NCBI GenBank assembly: GCA_030539395.1
Contig: JAUNSC010000033.1
Location: 1 to 35,219 of the forward strand
Direction of reading: 5' to 3'
From: Eubacteriales bacterium
GTDB taxonomy: Bacteria; Bacillota; Clostridia; Lachnospirales; Lachnospiraceae
Length of the DNA: 35,219 bases
Positions within the stretch are counted from its first letter, which is position 1. Every line of letters starts with the position of its first letter. A program made the translations under genes and the position numbers. Shown in pieces: positions 17,928 through 26,270 of the stretch. A model generated the notes under the pieces. It did no database searches. It was not told the origin of the DNA and worked only from the letters and a program-made list of their open reading frames with translations.

Positions 17928-19185
17928 ACTGAGAAATACAGAAAAATGGCTGCTGAGTATAGCAGTCGCTGCTGTGATACTATATTCTTTTCTGGCGTCT
18001 CCGTATTATACGTTTACAAGAATAAAAGCTGTTAACCGTGCGTACAAAGAGGTCATTCAGATGAACCTGATGAATCTGGATGATGAGGATGAAGACGTTC
18101 TTTTGGGTGATCAGACAAAAAGGATTGATGTCATTATTTCGGATGAAAATCTTCTTCCAATATATTCTAACCGAAGCAGAGACGGAGTGGAACAGGTAGA
18201 TAAATATATTGTGGGGAAACTGGATCAGTTTGTGGAAGAACCCAAACCTGTGGTAAGAGATTACGAGGGAATGACGGTTGTACGGCTGAAAGCTTTGATT
18301 GAGCAAAACGGAAAGAAGTTTTATGTTGTTATCCGGACGGAAATCAGGGGAGTCAAAGAGATGGTGGTATATACTACATGGTTTATGGCACTGGTTGTCC
18401 TGATGGCGTATGCCGGATATTATGTTTTAAAAAGGAAAATAGATGAAAAAGAGCGGAGCAGAGATGAGGAAATCGAACTTCGGGCACAGGAACTGATGGA
18501 GGCTCAGAAAGAATTTGTGGCCAATATATCTCATGAGCTTAAAACACCGCTGGCTGTTATTTCCGGGCAGGTGGAAATGCTGGAATGCATGGGGGAAGAA
18601 ATTGACCGGGAATATTACTACGAATCTATCCATGAAGAAATTTATAAAATGTCTGATATGGTGGGAACGCTGCTTGACCTCACAATTTTAGACCACCGCA
18701 TGGAAGAAATGGAACTCTGTGAGGTAAATTTGACGGATTTAATGGAGTATATGGTTCTTAAATATGATGCCATATTTAAAAAGAATAAAATTAAGCTGCA
18801 GACACAGATAGAACAGGGCTGTATGGTAAACGGCAACCGGATGTATCTGGAAGAAGCAGTGAATAACTATATTATGAATGCTGTTCAACATACGCCGCAG
18901 GGTAAGAAAATCGGTATTTTTCTGGAAAGAAATAATGGTGAGGCAAGAATACGGATATTTAATGAATGTTCCCGGATTGCGGAAGAAAAAATGGAAGCGA
19001 TCTGGTCCAGTTTTTATATGGACCCGGATGAAAAATACCGGGCAGATGAAAAATCAGGAAACGCAGGTCTTGGGCTGTATCTGGTAAAAAAGATCGCGGA
19101 TCAACATGGGGGTTCATGCGGTGCTCAGAACAAAGAAAACGGGGTTGAGTTCTGGCTTGGGATACCGGAGTTGCCGCAGCAGTAA
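17908..19185 (+). CDS. Membrane sensor histidine kinase
   Basis: About 425 residues from GTG 17908, overlapping the regulator gene by 20 bases; GTG 17920 is an alternative start. Membrane segments at about 13-33 and 152-175 flank an extracellular sensor region of about 115 residues with acidic LDDEDEDV. Then HisKA with His209 in NISHELKTPLAV, and a HATPase domain with NAVQHTPQGKK (N box) and GNAGLGLYLVKKI (G box). All catalytic motifs are intact. It pairs with the upstream regulator. The ligand is unknown; cell-wall stress or antimicrobial peptides are plausible given the neighbours. Confidence 0.93.
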   Translation: MRRRVIKLRNTEKWLLSIAVAAVILYSFLASPYYTFTRIKAVNRAYKEVIQMNLMNLDDEDEDVLLGDQTKRIDVIISDENLLPIYSNRSRDGVEQVDKYIVGKLDQFVEEPKPVVRDYEGMTVVRLKALIEQNGKKFYVVIRTEIRGVKEMVVYTTWFMALVVLMAYAGYYVLKRKIDEKERSRDEEIELRAQELMEAQKEFVANISHELKTPLAVISGQVEMLECMGEEIDREYYYESIHEEIYKMSDMVGTLLDLTILDHRMEEMELCEVNLTDLMEYMVLKYDAIFKKNKIKLQTQIEQGCMVNGNRMYLEEAVNNYIMNAVQHTPQGKKIGIFLERNNGEARIRIFNECSRIAEEKMEAIWSSFYMDPDEKYRADEKSGNAGLGLYLVKKIADQHGGSCGAQNKENGVEFWLGIPELPQQ

Positions 19186-19189
19186 CTTT

Positions 19190-19235
19190 CAGGCGAAGAA
19201 TCCTGCTTGCAGGATTCTGCCTGGCGCACTATAAT
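19190..19235 (+). promoter_or_regulatory. Promoter overlapped by a long inverted repeat
   Basis: AGAATCCTGC (19197-19206) and GCAGGATTCT (19209-19218) are perfect arms, extended by CAGGC/GCCTG (19190-19194 with 19219-19223) across a GA bulge: 15 paired bases. TATAAT follows at 19230-19235, 17 bases after TTGCAG (19207-19212). No T-run follows, so an operator is at least as likely as a terminator. Confidence 0.55.
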
Positions 19236-19280
19236 GTAAAGAAAAGTGTTTTGTATCAGGAAAAGGGGATAATCAGGGGC

Positions 19281-20372
19281 ATGTCTAATAAGAAAAAAGG
19301 GAATATGGTATGGCTGCTGCTTGCAGTCTGCATTTTTGTAATGGGTGGAGCAACAGTTTCTGCGGATTCCGGGTATGATTTTTTTTCGGCTTACAATCCT
19401 AAACTTGCAAAGCCGGTGAAGAAGAATCCAAAGATCCTTATGGTTGGAAACAGCCACACATATTATAATAAAATGCCGTCAATGCTGAAAAAAATCTGCA
19501 AATCAGGCGGGATAAATGCTCATATCGAAGCGTATGCGATTGGGGGACATACCCTGTACCAGTGGGCTTGTCCGGCTGCTTCTGCTAAAAAGGATACAAA
19601 AGAATCGAAAAAACTTTTTCAGGCATTGAAAACGAAAAAATGGGATTATGTCATTTTGCAGGGAGCGACAACGGAGCCGGTCAACAGCGGCGCAAAGATG
19701 GAAAAGGCAATAAAAAAACTGATGCCCATGATAAAAAAGAGCAAAGCACAGGCAGTGTTTTATCAGGTATGGGCGCCTCAGAAGGGATATTCAGGCTATT
19801 TTTCCGATGAAAAGGCGGTTGGTCAATTTCAAAAGAAGATAGTGGACAAGTATAATGATCTTGCAAAAAAGTATAAGGCGGCAGTGGCGCCTGCAGGAAT
19901 TGCTTTTCGCCGTGCAGAGAAGGTCCTGCCGGGGTTGAATCTGTATATGGATAAGAAACATGCAAGTAAAGAAGGAAGTTATCTGGCAGCCTGTGTTTTG
20001 TATTCGACCATGTTTAAACGTAAGGCACAGGGAACAATTTCTCTTTCGCAGGGGGCTAAGAATTCAAATGTTTTGAAAGAGCTGCAGCAGCTCGCGGCGG
20101 ATGTGACGATTCGTGCGAAGATCACCAACAATGCTCAGATATCAATGAAAAAAACGGAATATGTGATGCATCCCGGGAGCAAAAAAAAGATTACGTATAA
20201 AGTAACGAAGAGGGCAAAAAATACCCGCATTTCTTCATGGAAATCAAATAATAAGAAAGTTGCTTCAGTTTCATCTGATGGGACAGTGACAGCCTGCAGG
20301 GCAGGAACTGCGCAGATTACGGCAATTTTAAACAACGGGCAAAAAGCCTGTTGTACGATAACGGTAAAATAG
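19281..20372 (+). CDS. Secreted SGNH-like (DUF4886-type) protein with Ig-like domain
   Basis: 363 residues from ATG 19281, chosen because the predicted transcript starts near 19242 and a Lys-rich signal peptide (NKKKGNMVWLLLAVCIFVMG, cut near SADSG) follows. The catalytic-like domain opens with ILMVGNSHTYYNKMPSML, where GNS holds the presumed nucleophile Ser, includes YVILQGATTEPV, and ends with MDKKHASKEGSYLAACVLY (Asp/His pair). The C-terminal 75 residues form a bacterial Ig-like (BIG2) domain with WKSNNKKVASVSSDGTVTA. Likely exported esterase-like protein acting at the cell surface; substrate unknown. It may serve the neighbouring acylation system, but it has its own promoter. Confidence 0.8.
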   Translation: MSNKKKGNMVWLLLAVCIFVMGGATVSADSGYDFFSAYNPKLAKPVKKNPKILMVGNSHTYYNKMPSMLKKICKSGGINAHIEAYAIGGHTLYQWACPAASAKKDTKESKKLFQALKTKKWDYVILQGATTEPVNSGAKMEKAIKKLMPMIKKSKAQAVFYQVWAPQKGYSGYFSDEKAVGQFQKKIVDKYNDLAKKYKAAVAPAGIAFRRAEKVLPGLNLYMDKKHASKEGSYLAACVLYSTMFKRKAQGTISLSQGAKNSNVLKELQQLAADVTIRAKITNNAQISMKKTEYVMHPGSKKKITYKVTKRAKNTRISSWKSNNKKVASVSSDGTVTACRAGTAQITAILNNGQKACCTITVK

Positions 20373-20385
20373 AGAAGGGATCCAC

Positions 20386-21009
20386 ATGGACAGAGACAAT
20401 AAGTATATCGGGGTTAAAAAGATGACAAATAACCCCTTTCTTAATATGTATGACGTAACAGCCAGAAAACGCAACGGAGATATTTTTCATTACTATTTTG
20501 CGTCCAGGGGTGAGGGTGACGATCTGAAATGCTTCACAAGGGAAAATAATCCGGAAGGGATTATGATCTATGCCGTTTGTCGCGATAATCCGGAGAAAAT
20601 TGTTCTTGTAAAGCAGTATCGGTATCCGATCAATGATTTTGTTTATGAAATGCCGGCAGGGCTGGTTGATGCAGGAGAAAGTATGGAGAAAACCGCCCGT
20701 CGTGAATTTCTCGAGGAGACAGGGATGACCCTGTCGCTTTATGAAGGAGGAGAAAAGGCCCTTCGCAATGCATTTTATACCACAGTTGGACTTACGGATG
20801 AGTCTGTCAGTATTTTGTATGGTTATGCACAGGGGGAACCCAGTGGAAAGTATCTGGAGACAACGGAAGATATGGAGGTTGTGATTGCGGATAAAGAAGA
20901 AGCAAAAAGAATTCTTCGGGAAGAGAAGGTTGCAATGAAATGCGCGCAGTCGCTGATTCATTTTATCCAGTCTTCACCGGAAGATCCATTTGCATTTTTG
21001 CGGTTTTAA
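20386..21009 (+). CDS. NUDIX hydrolase (ADP-ribose pyrophosphatase-like)
   Basis: 207 residues, cytoplasmic. The Nudix box is intact: GLVDAGESMEKTARREFLEE followed by TG (about 104-125), with the metal-binding REFLEE core. PEGIMIYAV and LVKQYRYPINDFVYEMPAG are typical of ADP-ribose/ADP-sugar pyrophosphatases. AGAAGGGA precedes the ATG. It sits 13 bases after the DUF4886-type gene and is probably cotranscribed, with no evident functional link. Confidence 0.9.
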   Translation: MDRDNKYIGVKKMTNNPFLNMYDVTARKRNGDIFHYYFASRGEGDDLKCFTRENNPEGIMIYAVCRDNPEKIVLVKQYRYPINDFVYEMPAGLVDAGESMEKTARREFLEETGMTLSLYEGGEKALRNAFYTTVGLTDESVSILYGYAQGEPSGKYLETTEDMEVVIADKEEAKRILREEKVAMKCAQSLIHFIQSSPEDPFAFLRF

Positions 21010-21115
21010 ATAATATGGAACTGTATTGACCTTTTTCGTCCGTTATGGCCCGGGTCCGGAAGGCTGAACTGCTTTTAAAATTTTCACAAGCTTCGGCCGT
21101 AATGGAAAAAATTTC

Positions 21116-21144
21116 TTGTAAAATAATTAGATATATTTTATAAT
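21116..21144 (+). promoter_or_regulatory. Sigma-A-type promoter of the GntR gene
   Basis: TTGTAA (21116-21121), 17-base spacer, TATAAT (21139-21144). Predicted start near 21151, about 33 bases before ATG 21184. Confidence 0.65.
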
Positions 21145-21183
21145 TATATGGTTACAGGAAAAGTTTGAAAAAGGGAAGAAAAA

Positions 21184-21921
21184 ATGGCGTCCAGAAGAAT
21201 TAATATTTCGATGCAAATCCAGCAAACGATGCAGAAGCGGATTTTAAATAATGAGTATAAGATCAATGAATATCTTCCAAGTGAGGCAGCGCTCTGCGAA
21301 GAGTTTGGCGTAAGCCGGACCACCCTTCGGGATGCGGTCAGCGGACTGGTAGAAAAAGGGCTGGTAAAGAGACAGCAGGGAAAAGGAGTGCTGGTAATTG
21401 ATAATACAGACTCGGTTTTTACTCATTCCCTGAGAAATATGATGCTGCTGGGAAATTATAATGTCAGAGAATTTTTTGAAACTAGGGAGATGATTGAGTG
21501 CCAGATGGCATATTTCGCATCTAAAAGAGCAACACAACAGCAGGTGGATGAATTGCTGACGTGTATCCGGAAAATGGAGTCAATCACAGATAATACGAAT
21601 GAATATGTGGCTAATGATATGAAGTTTCATCAAATCATTGCCCGGGCATCGGCAAACAGACTGCTGATTGCTGTTTATGATGCGATGGGTCCCATGCTGG
21701 AAGAGGTTGTAAATTGGGTGGTAGTCAATGGCGGAAAAGTGGAGTCCACGATGCGCTGCCATATGAAAATATATGAGTGTATAAAGGATCATGATTCAGA
21801 TGGTGCGAAACAGGCCACGAAAGAACATGATCAGATTAGTGCACAGATGTTTCAGGATGGCTTAATAAATGGAGTGAACATGGATGAATTTCAGTTCAGA
21901 CAAATATGGGATAAGAAATAA
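21184..21921 (+). CDS. GntR-family (FadR/FCD) transcriptional regulator
   Basis: 245 residues. N-terminal winged HTH (about 10-75) with LPSEAALCEEFGVSRTTLRD and VEKGLVKRQQGKGVLV. The C-terminal FCD ligand-binding helical domain (about 95-225) has metal-site-like DMKFHQIIARAS and EHDQISAQM. Such regulators usually repress sugar-acid or organic-acid catabolic genes. The gene right after it is the wreck of an enolase-superfamily dehydratase, fitting a lost sugar-acid pathway. It may now be orphaned or act elsewhere. Confidence 0.93.
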   Translation: MASRRINISMQIQQTMQKRILNNEYKINEYLPSEAALCEEFGVSRTTLRDAVSGLVEKGLVKRQQGKGVLVIDNTDSVFTHSLRNMMLLGNYNVREFFETREMIECQMAYFASKRATQQQVDELLTCIRKMESITDNTNEYVANDMKFHQIIARASANRLLIAVYDAMGPMLEEVVNWVVVNGGKVESTMRCHMKIYECIKDHDSDGAKQATKEHDQISAQMFQDGLINGVNMDEFQFRQIWDKK

Positions 21922-21945
21922 AGACAGAAATGTCTTTATTTTTTT
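21917..21945 (+). terminator. Intrinsic terminator of the GntR gene
   Basis: Perfect 10-bp stem AATAAAGACA/TGTCTTTATT with a GAAA tetraloop (21917-21940), then TTTTT. The stop codon is inside the stem. Confidence 0.85.
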
Positions 21946-22026
21946 GTGCAAAATATATAAAAAAGTGCTGAAAAAACTGGGGAAAAAGTGAAAGTTGAAA
22001 AACAGCGTTGACAAAGATTTAATGAT

Positions 22027-22333
22027 TATGCAGATACAACAGATAATATGGAAGAAACTGTTTTGCCGGAAGATATTGAAGGATATAAACGTGTTTGGGA
22101 TAAGCTGGATATCGCCATTGCAGGCTTTAGCCTCAACTCCGTTAGAGCCGCATACGGCAAATCCGGTCATGTTCCAGAATGAACCGATGATTGAATATGA
22201 CAGGAACTTCAATCCCTTAAGAGATGAGCTTTTAATCCATAATATTGGCATTGAAAACGGAAAAGTAAAAGTGCCGGATGGTCCGGGGCTTGGCGTGGAT
22301 GTAGATATGGATGTTTTGAGGAAGTTTGTATAA
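22027..22333 (+). pseudogene. Remnant of an enolase-superfamily sugar-acid dehydratase
   Basis: Two frames carry pieces of one family. One frame (about 22027-22177) reads MEETVLPEDIEGYKRVWDKL followed by DIAIAG, like the EEP-LPEDIEGY-IPIAGGE region of mandelate racemase-type dehydratases, and ends at a stop after HVPE. The other frame (about 22115-22333) reads ANPVMFQNEPMIEYDR, NFNPLRDELL and KVKVPDGPGLGVDVD, the usual C-terminus. At least one frameshift and loss of the central barrel (about 100 or more residues) and the whole N-terminus separate them. The function is surely gone. It lies behind a GntR/FCD regulator, the usual partner of such genes. Confidence 0.75.
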
Positions 22334-22422
22334 TAGGAGATTTCAGAATCCTTCGAATAATCAATATTTCAAAAAACCTCCGGAGGAATGCACACGATGC
22401 GCAGAGAAGGGCTGCCATGCAG

Positions 22423-22451
22423 CCGCGCATCGGTGCGGTTTCAGATTTTTT
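22423..22451 (+). terminator. Weak terminator-like hairpin after the dehydratase remnant
   Basis: CCGCGC/GTGCGG stem (22423-22438, one G-U pair) with ATCG loop, followed after TTTCAG by a T-run at 22445-22450. A CCTCCGGAGG palindrome (22377-22386) lies just upstream. Otherwise 22334-22520 holds no gene I can support. Confidence 0.4.
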
Positions 22452-22520
22452 GACCCGGGCATCACCATATTATTAAATAAAATGCAACACAAATAAGAAA
22501 TAAATCATTAAAAATATATG

Positions 22521-22549
22521 TTGACATTCGCGGAATGAGATGATAGAAT
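22521..22549 (+). promoter_or_regulatory. Near-consensus sigma-A promoter of the tad operon
   Basis: TTGACA (22521-22526), 17-base spacer, TAGAAT (22544-22549). Predicted start near 22556, giving a leader of about 118 nt to TTG 22674. Confidence 0.85.
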
Positions 22550-22673
22550 GTTAACATCAAGTCAAAGAAATCCGGCGTTCGCCATAGATTCCAGATTAAA
22601 AACAATCATATAGAGATAGAGACTGATATTGTCATATATATACATTAACACCAGGGAGAGGAGAAGGATTTTA

Positions 22674-23174
22674 TTGTATTTTTACCTGTTGACGATAGAA
22701 GCAGCAGCTGTCTGCTTTGACCTGTATAAGCGAAAAATACCGAATCCCCTGACAGCAGGTGGCCTCATTATGGGAGCTGCTTATCAGTGGAGCGCAAACG
22801 GGCCGCCCGGCCTGAAGGATTTTGCATCCGGAGCGCTGATCCCATTGGCACTTCTTGGGATACTTCACTATTTCCGGATGTTGGGAGCGGGAGATATCAA
22901 GCTGTTGATGACGGCAGGTGGATTTCTTGGCCCGGATAAAAGTCTGAAATGCATTTTTCTATCATTTCTTTGTGCAGCTGTGATTTCGGCAGCGGTACTT
23001 ATCAAACACCGTAATCTGATGCGGCGTCTGAAGTATTTCTTTCAATACATTCAGGATTATCGGCAGAGTAAAAAATGGGTCCCTTATATAAAATGTGAGG
23101 AAGACCCGGCATACCTGCATTTTTCCATGGCGGTATGTGCTGCAACTATATTATTGTCAGGAGGGATTTTTTGA
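22674..23174 (+). CDS. Prepilin peptidase of the tad pilus (TadV/CpaA-like)
   Basis: 166-residue A24-family aspartic peptidase that trims Flp-type prepilins in the membrane. The catalytic pair is Asp16 (VCFDLYKRKIPN) and Asp74 in the GxGD motif MLGAGDIK. Several membrane segments and no N-terminal methylase domain, as in TadV. TTG 22674 is preferred to TTG 22629 because GAGGAGAAGG lies just before it and it puts the first membrane segment at the N-terminus, as is usual. It leads the tad operon, and its stop overlaps the TadZ start. Confidence 0.85.
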   Translation: MYFYLLTIEAAAVCFDLYKRKIPNPLTAGGLIMGAAYQWSANGPPGLKDFASGALIPLALLGILHYFRMLGAGDIKLLMTAGGFLGPDKSLKCIFLSFLCAAVISAAVLIKHRNLMRRLKYFFQYIQDYRQSKKWVPYIKCEEDPAYLHFSMAVCAATILLSGGIF

Positions 23175-24190
23175 GAAAACAAAAATTTGCAATATTTGAT
23201 CTGGAGGCGTCTTATGCGTGCAATCTGATGGAATACATGGCAGAGAGACAGAGTGTGCCATTTGAGACACTGGTATTTTCCAGTATGGAGAGCCTTGAGA
23301 AATATACAAAAGAAAACATTTTGGATCTGCTCATGGTTTCAGAGAGAATGATGAGTCCCGAGCTGCGCCAGATGAATATCAGAAGGATTATCATCTTATC
23401 AGAAGGGGCGGTTTCAGAAGAGTTTCAGGATTATCCTGCAGTCTACAAATACCAGTCATCAGAAAGCCTGGTAGCGGAAGTGATGAGTTATTATGCGAAA
23501 CAGGAAGTACCGCAGCCGCGCCTGTTAAAAAAGAGGGCGGCACAGATTATTGGAGTATATTCTCCGATAGGGCGCTGCGGAAAAACGTGTTTTGCATTGA
23601 CGCTGGGGCAGATTTTGGCACAGAAAAAGCCGGTTCTGTATCTGAACCTGGAGGATTATGCCGGATTTTCATTTTTGATGGAGAAAGAGGGTATGTCTGA
23701 TATTTCAGATGTCATGTATTTTCTCCGGCAGCATAAAGGTAACGCCATATTTAAGGTGAATTCTGCACTGCAGAGACTGGGCAGTATGGATTATGTCTCC
23801 CCGGCGTTTTCTTCAGGAGATCTGCGGGAAATAAAAGCGGAAGAGTGGGTGAGGCTTCTGGACGAACTGATTTCCTGCAGTAATTATGAAACAATTATTC
23901 TGGATATCGGTCATACTGTGGATGAGGTATCAACACTGCTTATGCAGTGTACGCATATTTACACTCCAATCTGTACGGATGTTATTTCTATGGCGAAAAT
24001 GAATCAGTATGAGCAGCTGCTCAGGGAAATGGAGTATGAAGAAATTCTTCAAAAAACCCATAAACTGGGACTTCCCTTCTGTGCGCCGGCCATGCAGGGA
24101 GAATATTTTATGGAACAGCTGGCAAATGGAGAAATGGGTGATTATGTGAGAAAGATGCTGCAGCAGGAGATAATGGAAGATGACAGGTAG
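23171..24190 (+). CDS. TadZ/CpaE-like pilus ATPase
   Basis: 339 residues. N-terminal receiver-like region (about 1-115) without a clear phospho-acceptor pattern, then a MinD/ParA-type ATPase with deviant Walker A GVYSPIGRCGKTCFAL (about 128-143) and ETIILDIGHTVDEV as Walker B. TadZ places the pilus machine at its cell site. TTG 23171 is chosen for GGAGGG five bases upstream and the four-base overlap with the prepilin peptidase stop. It overlaps the next gene by 11 bases. Confidence 0.85.
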   Translation: MRKQKFAIFDLEASYACNLMEYMAERQSVPFETLVFSSMESLEKYTKENILDLLMVSERMMSPELRQMNIRRIIILSEGAVSEEFQDYPAVYKYQSSESLVAEVMSYYAKQEVPQPRLLKKRAAQIIGVYSPIGRCGKTCFALTLGQILAQKKPVLYLNLEDYAGFSFLMEKEGMSDISDVMYFLRQHKGNAIFKVNSALQRLGSMDYVSPAFSSGDLREIKAEEWVRLLDELISCSNYETIILDIGHTVDEVSTLLMQCTHIYTPICTDVISMAKMNQYEQLLREMEYEEILQKTHKLGLPFCAPAMQGEYFMEQLANGEMGDYVRKMLQQEIMEDDR

Positions 24191-25403
24191 TCATGCGGAA
24201 TTTCAGGAACTTCACAGGTGGCTTATGGATGGGCTGGATACTACAAGGGAGATACAGGACGAGGAGATATATGAGCTGATAGATAATCTGCTCCTTGAAA
24301 AAACCAGCGGACGGTACAGGAGTCTGAGCCGCAGGGACGAACTGCGCACGGAATTGTTCAATGCAGTACGAAAGCTGGATATTTTGCAGGAACTGGTAGA
24401 TAACGATGAAGTGACGGAGGTGATGGTAAATGGTCTGGACGGAATCTTTATTGAGCGTTCGGGACGTGTTATGAGATGGAATAAACGCTTCTATTCCAGA
24501 GAAAAAATAGAAGATCTCGTGCAGTCAATTGCGGGCAGGAGCAACCGTATTGTCAATGCAACGGTTCCTATTGTAGATGCCAGGCTGGAAAATGGTGCGC
24601 GGGTAAATATTGTACTTCCGCCGGTGGCGTTAAACGGGCCGATCATTACCATCAGACAGTTCCCGAAGAATCCAATCAGCATGAGACAGCTGGTTGCATG
24701 GGGAGCAGTGACTCAGGAGGCGGTAGATTTCCTGAGAAACCTGGTAATTGCGGGATACAATATTTTTATCAGCGGAGGTACAGGCTCCGGCAAAACAACA
24801 TTTTTAAATGCTTTGTCCGATTTTATACCGAAGGATGAGCGGATCATAACGATTGAAGATAATGCGGAACTGCAGATTCAGGGAGTGGCGAATCTGGTAC
24901 GTCTGGAAGCGCGAAAGGAGAATACTCAGGGGGAACACGCTATCAGTATCCGGGATCTGATCAGATCAAGTTTGCGGATGAGACCGGACAGGGTCATCGT
25001 GGGAGAAGTGAGGGGAGAAGAAACTATAGATATGATTCAGGCCATGAATAATGGGCATGATGGGAGCCTGTCGACGGGACATGGAAATAGTCCGAGAGAT
25101 ATGCTTGCAAGGCTGGAGACGATGGTGCTGATGGGGATAGAACTGCCGGTGTCAGCAGTGCGCCGGCAGATTGCATCGGGAATTGATATTCTGGTCCATC
25201 TTGGAAGAATGAGGGATAAGAGCAGAAAGGTTCTGGAAATTGTGGAAATTACCGGGTACAGATATGAGACAGAAGAGATTCTGACAAACACATTGTTTGA
25301 GTTTGAAGAAGGAAAAAGAGGGGGAGATAAACTGGATGGAAAACTTGTAAAAAAAGCGGAGCTTATGCAGACAAAGAAGCTGGAAAGGGCGGGGATTATT
25401 TAG
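24180..25403 (+). CDS. TadA/CpaF secretion ATPase
   Basis: 407-residue type II/IV secretion hexameric ATPase that powers Flp pilus assembly. Motifs: NDEVTEVMVNG with GIFIER in the N-domain, Walker A GGTGSGKTT (199-207), IITIEDNAELQI (Asp box), RMRPDRVIVGEVRGEE (Walker B) and NGHDGSLSTGHGNSPRDML (His box). All are intact. ATG 24180 lies within the end of tadZ; tadB follows immediately. Confidence 0.95.
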   Translation: MTGSHAEFQELHRWLMDGLDTTREIQDEEIYELIDNLLLEKTSGRYRSLSRRDELRTELFNAVRKLDILQELVDNDEVTEVMVNGLDGIFIERSGRVMRWNKRFYSREKIEDLVQSIAGRSNRIVNATVPIVDARLENGARVNIVLPPVALNGPIITIRQFPKNPISMRQLVAWGAVTQEAVDFLRNLVIAGYNIFISGGTGSGKTTFLNALSDFIPKDERIITIEDNAELQIQGVANLVRLEARKENTQGEHAISIRDLIRSSLRMRPDRVIVGEVRGEETIDMIQAMNNGHDGSLSTGHGNSPRDMLARLETMVLMGIELPVSAVRRQIASGIDILVHLGRMRDKSRKVLEIVEITGYRYETEEILTNTLFEFEEGKRGGDKLDGKLVKKAELMQTKKLERAGII

Positions 25404-25778
25404 ATGGATTATCAGGTGTATCGTTTTTCTATAAAGGAACTGGCAGAAAACATCAGTCTGTTTTTACTTTTGGATACTGCGGTAAGCTGCCTGTTTTACA
25501 GATCATGGGCTGCATTTTTAACAGGGCTGCTCTTATGTCCGTTTTTCTTAAAATATAGGAGGGAAGTGTACAAAAAGAAACGGCAGCAGCAATTGTCAGA
25601 GCAGTTTCTGGAGGGAATGAAAGCCGTGGCAGTCTCTTTAGGAGCCGGGTATTCTATTGAGACAGCCTTTGAGGATGCGTTGGGGGAACTGAAGAATATT
25701 TATAATCAAGAGTTAATATGTAAAGGGTGGTTTCTCCACCCGAATACATATGACTGCGGCTCATTTGTGGTGAATTGA
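25404..25778 (+). pseudogene. tadB (pilus membrane platform), truncated by element insertion
   Basis: TadB is an inner-membrane platform protein of about 300 residues. Here only the first 103 or so are native: a membrane pair (about 15-48), KYRREVYKKKRQQQ and the T2SSF start QFLEGMKAVAVSLGAGYSIE followed by TAFEDALGELKNIYNQE. After about 25710 the frame reads element DNA for about 22 codons (LICKGWFLHPNTYDCG) and stops at 25778. The downstream half and tadC/pilin genes are not in view. The pilus is likely non-functional while the element is in place; excision might restore it. Confidence 0.85.
25725..25741. repeat. Small inverted repeat at the element's left end
   Basis: GGGTGG/CCACCC with a TTTCT loop, about 15 bases inside the inferred border. 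It may belong to the recombinase-binding end. Confidence 0.45.
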
Positions 25779-25852
25779 AAAGCAGTTGTAAGAAAGGAGC
25801 AGAAAAAGCCTTATAACCGCTGAAAATCAACACAAAAAGGAGTTGAAATGCT

Positions 25853-26224
25853 ATGAAATCTCTATTTGAGGAAATGGGCGGTACATACCGTCAAGTGGGC
25901 GATTACTTCATCCCCAACCTTGTTTTGCCGGATGACGGCGAATATCAGATAGGCAAATACGGGCGTATGCGCCGCACCTATCTGAAAGAGCATCGAAAAA
26001 TCCTCTACAATAACTATGTGTTGGAGGGAACGCTGTTCAAACACTTAGCCGAAATTGACCAAGCCTGCAACGAGCGTATGGAAATCATCGTATCCGCTAT
26101 GTCGGAGCAGGAGGGCGTGACCGAAGCACTCAAAGCGGCTGACCAAATGGAATGGGTACGCCGTAAAAACAGCATCCGCAACCGTGCGGAGGAAATCGTC
26201 TTGACCGAACTTGTATATGCTTAA
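25853..26224 (+). CDS. tnpV: TnpV-family transposon protein
   Basis: 123-residue protein that fits TnpV, an accessory protein of unknown role carried by Tn4451-type elements. Visible features: MKSLFEEMGGTYRQVGDYFI start, GKYGRMRRTYLKEHRK and a helical, charged C-terminal half ending IRNRAEEIVLTELVYA. AAGGAG lies 10 bases before ATG 25853; the nearer ATG 25848 meets a stop after one codon. First gene inside the element, on the side of the tadB junction. Confidence 0.8.
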   Translation: MKSLFEEMGGTYRQVGDYFIPNLVLPDDGEYQIGKYGRMRRTYLKEHRKILYNNYVLEGTLFKHLAEIDQACNERMEIIVSAMSEQEGVTEALKAADQMEWVRRKNSIRNRAEEIVLTELVYA

Positions 26225-26230
26225 TCGAAT

Positions 26231-26263
26231 GCCCGTTATCGGCTATGTTGGCTGATAACGGGC
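26231..26263. terminator. Hairpin between convergent tnpV and AlbA_2 genes
   Basis: Perfect 10-bp stem GCCCGTTATC/GATAACGGGC (26231-26240 with 26254-26263). The T-rich flanks are weak on both sides, so terminator function is likely but unproven. Confidence 0.6.
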
Positions 26264-26270
26264 AATATCT

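Noticed and set aside
21010-21115. Possible hairpin TTATGGCC/GGCCGTAA after the NUDIX gene
   Set aside because: Imperfect arms far apart with no T-run; not enough to call a terminator.
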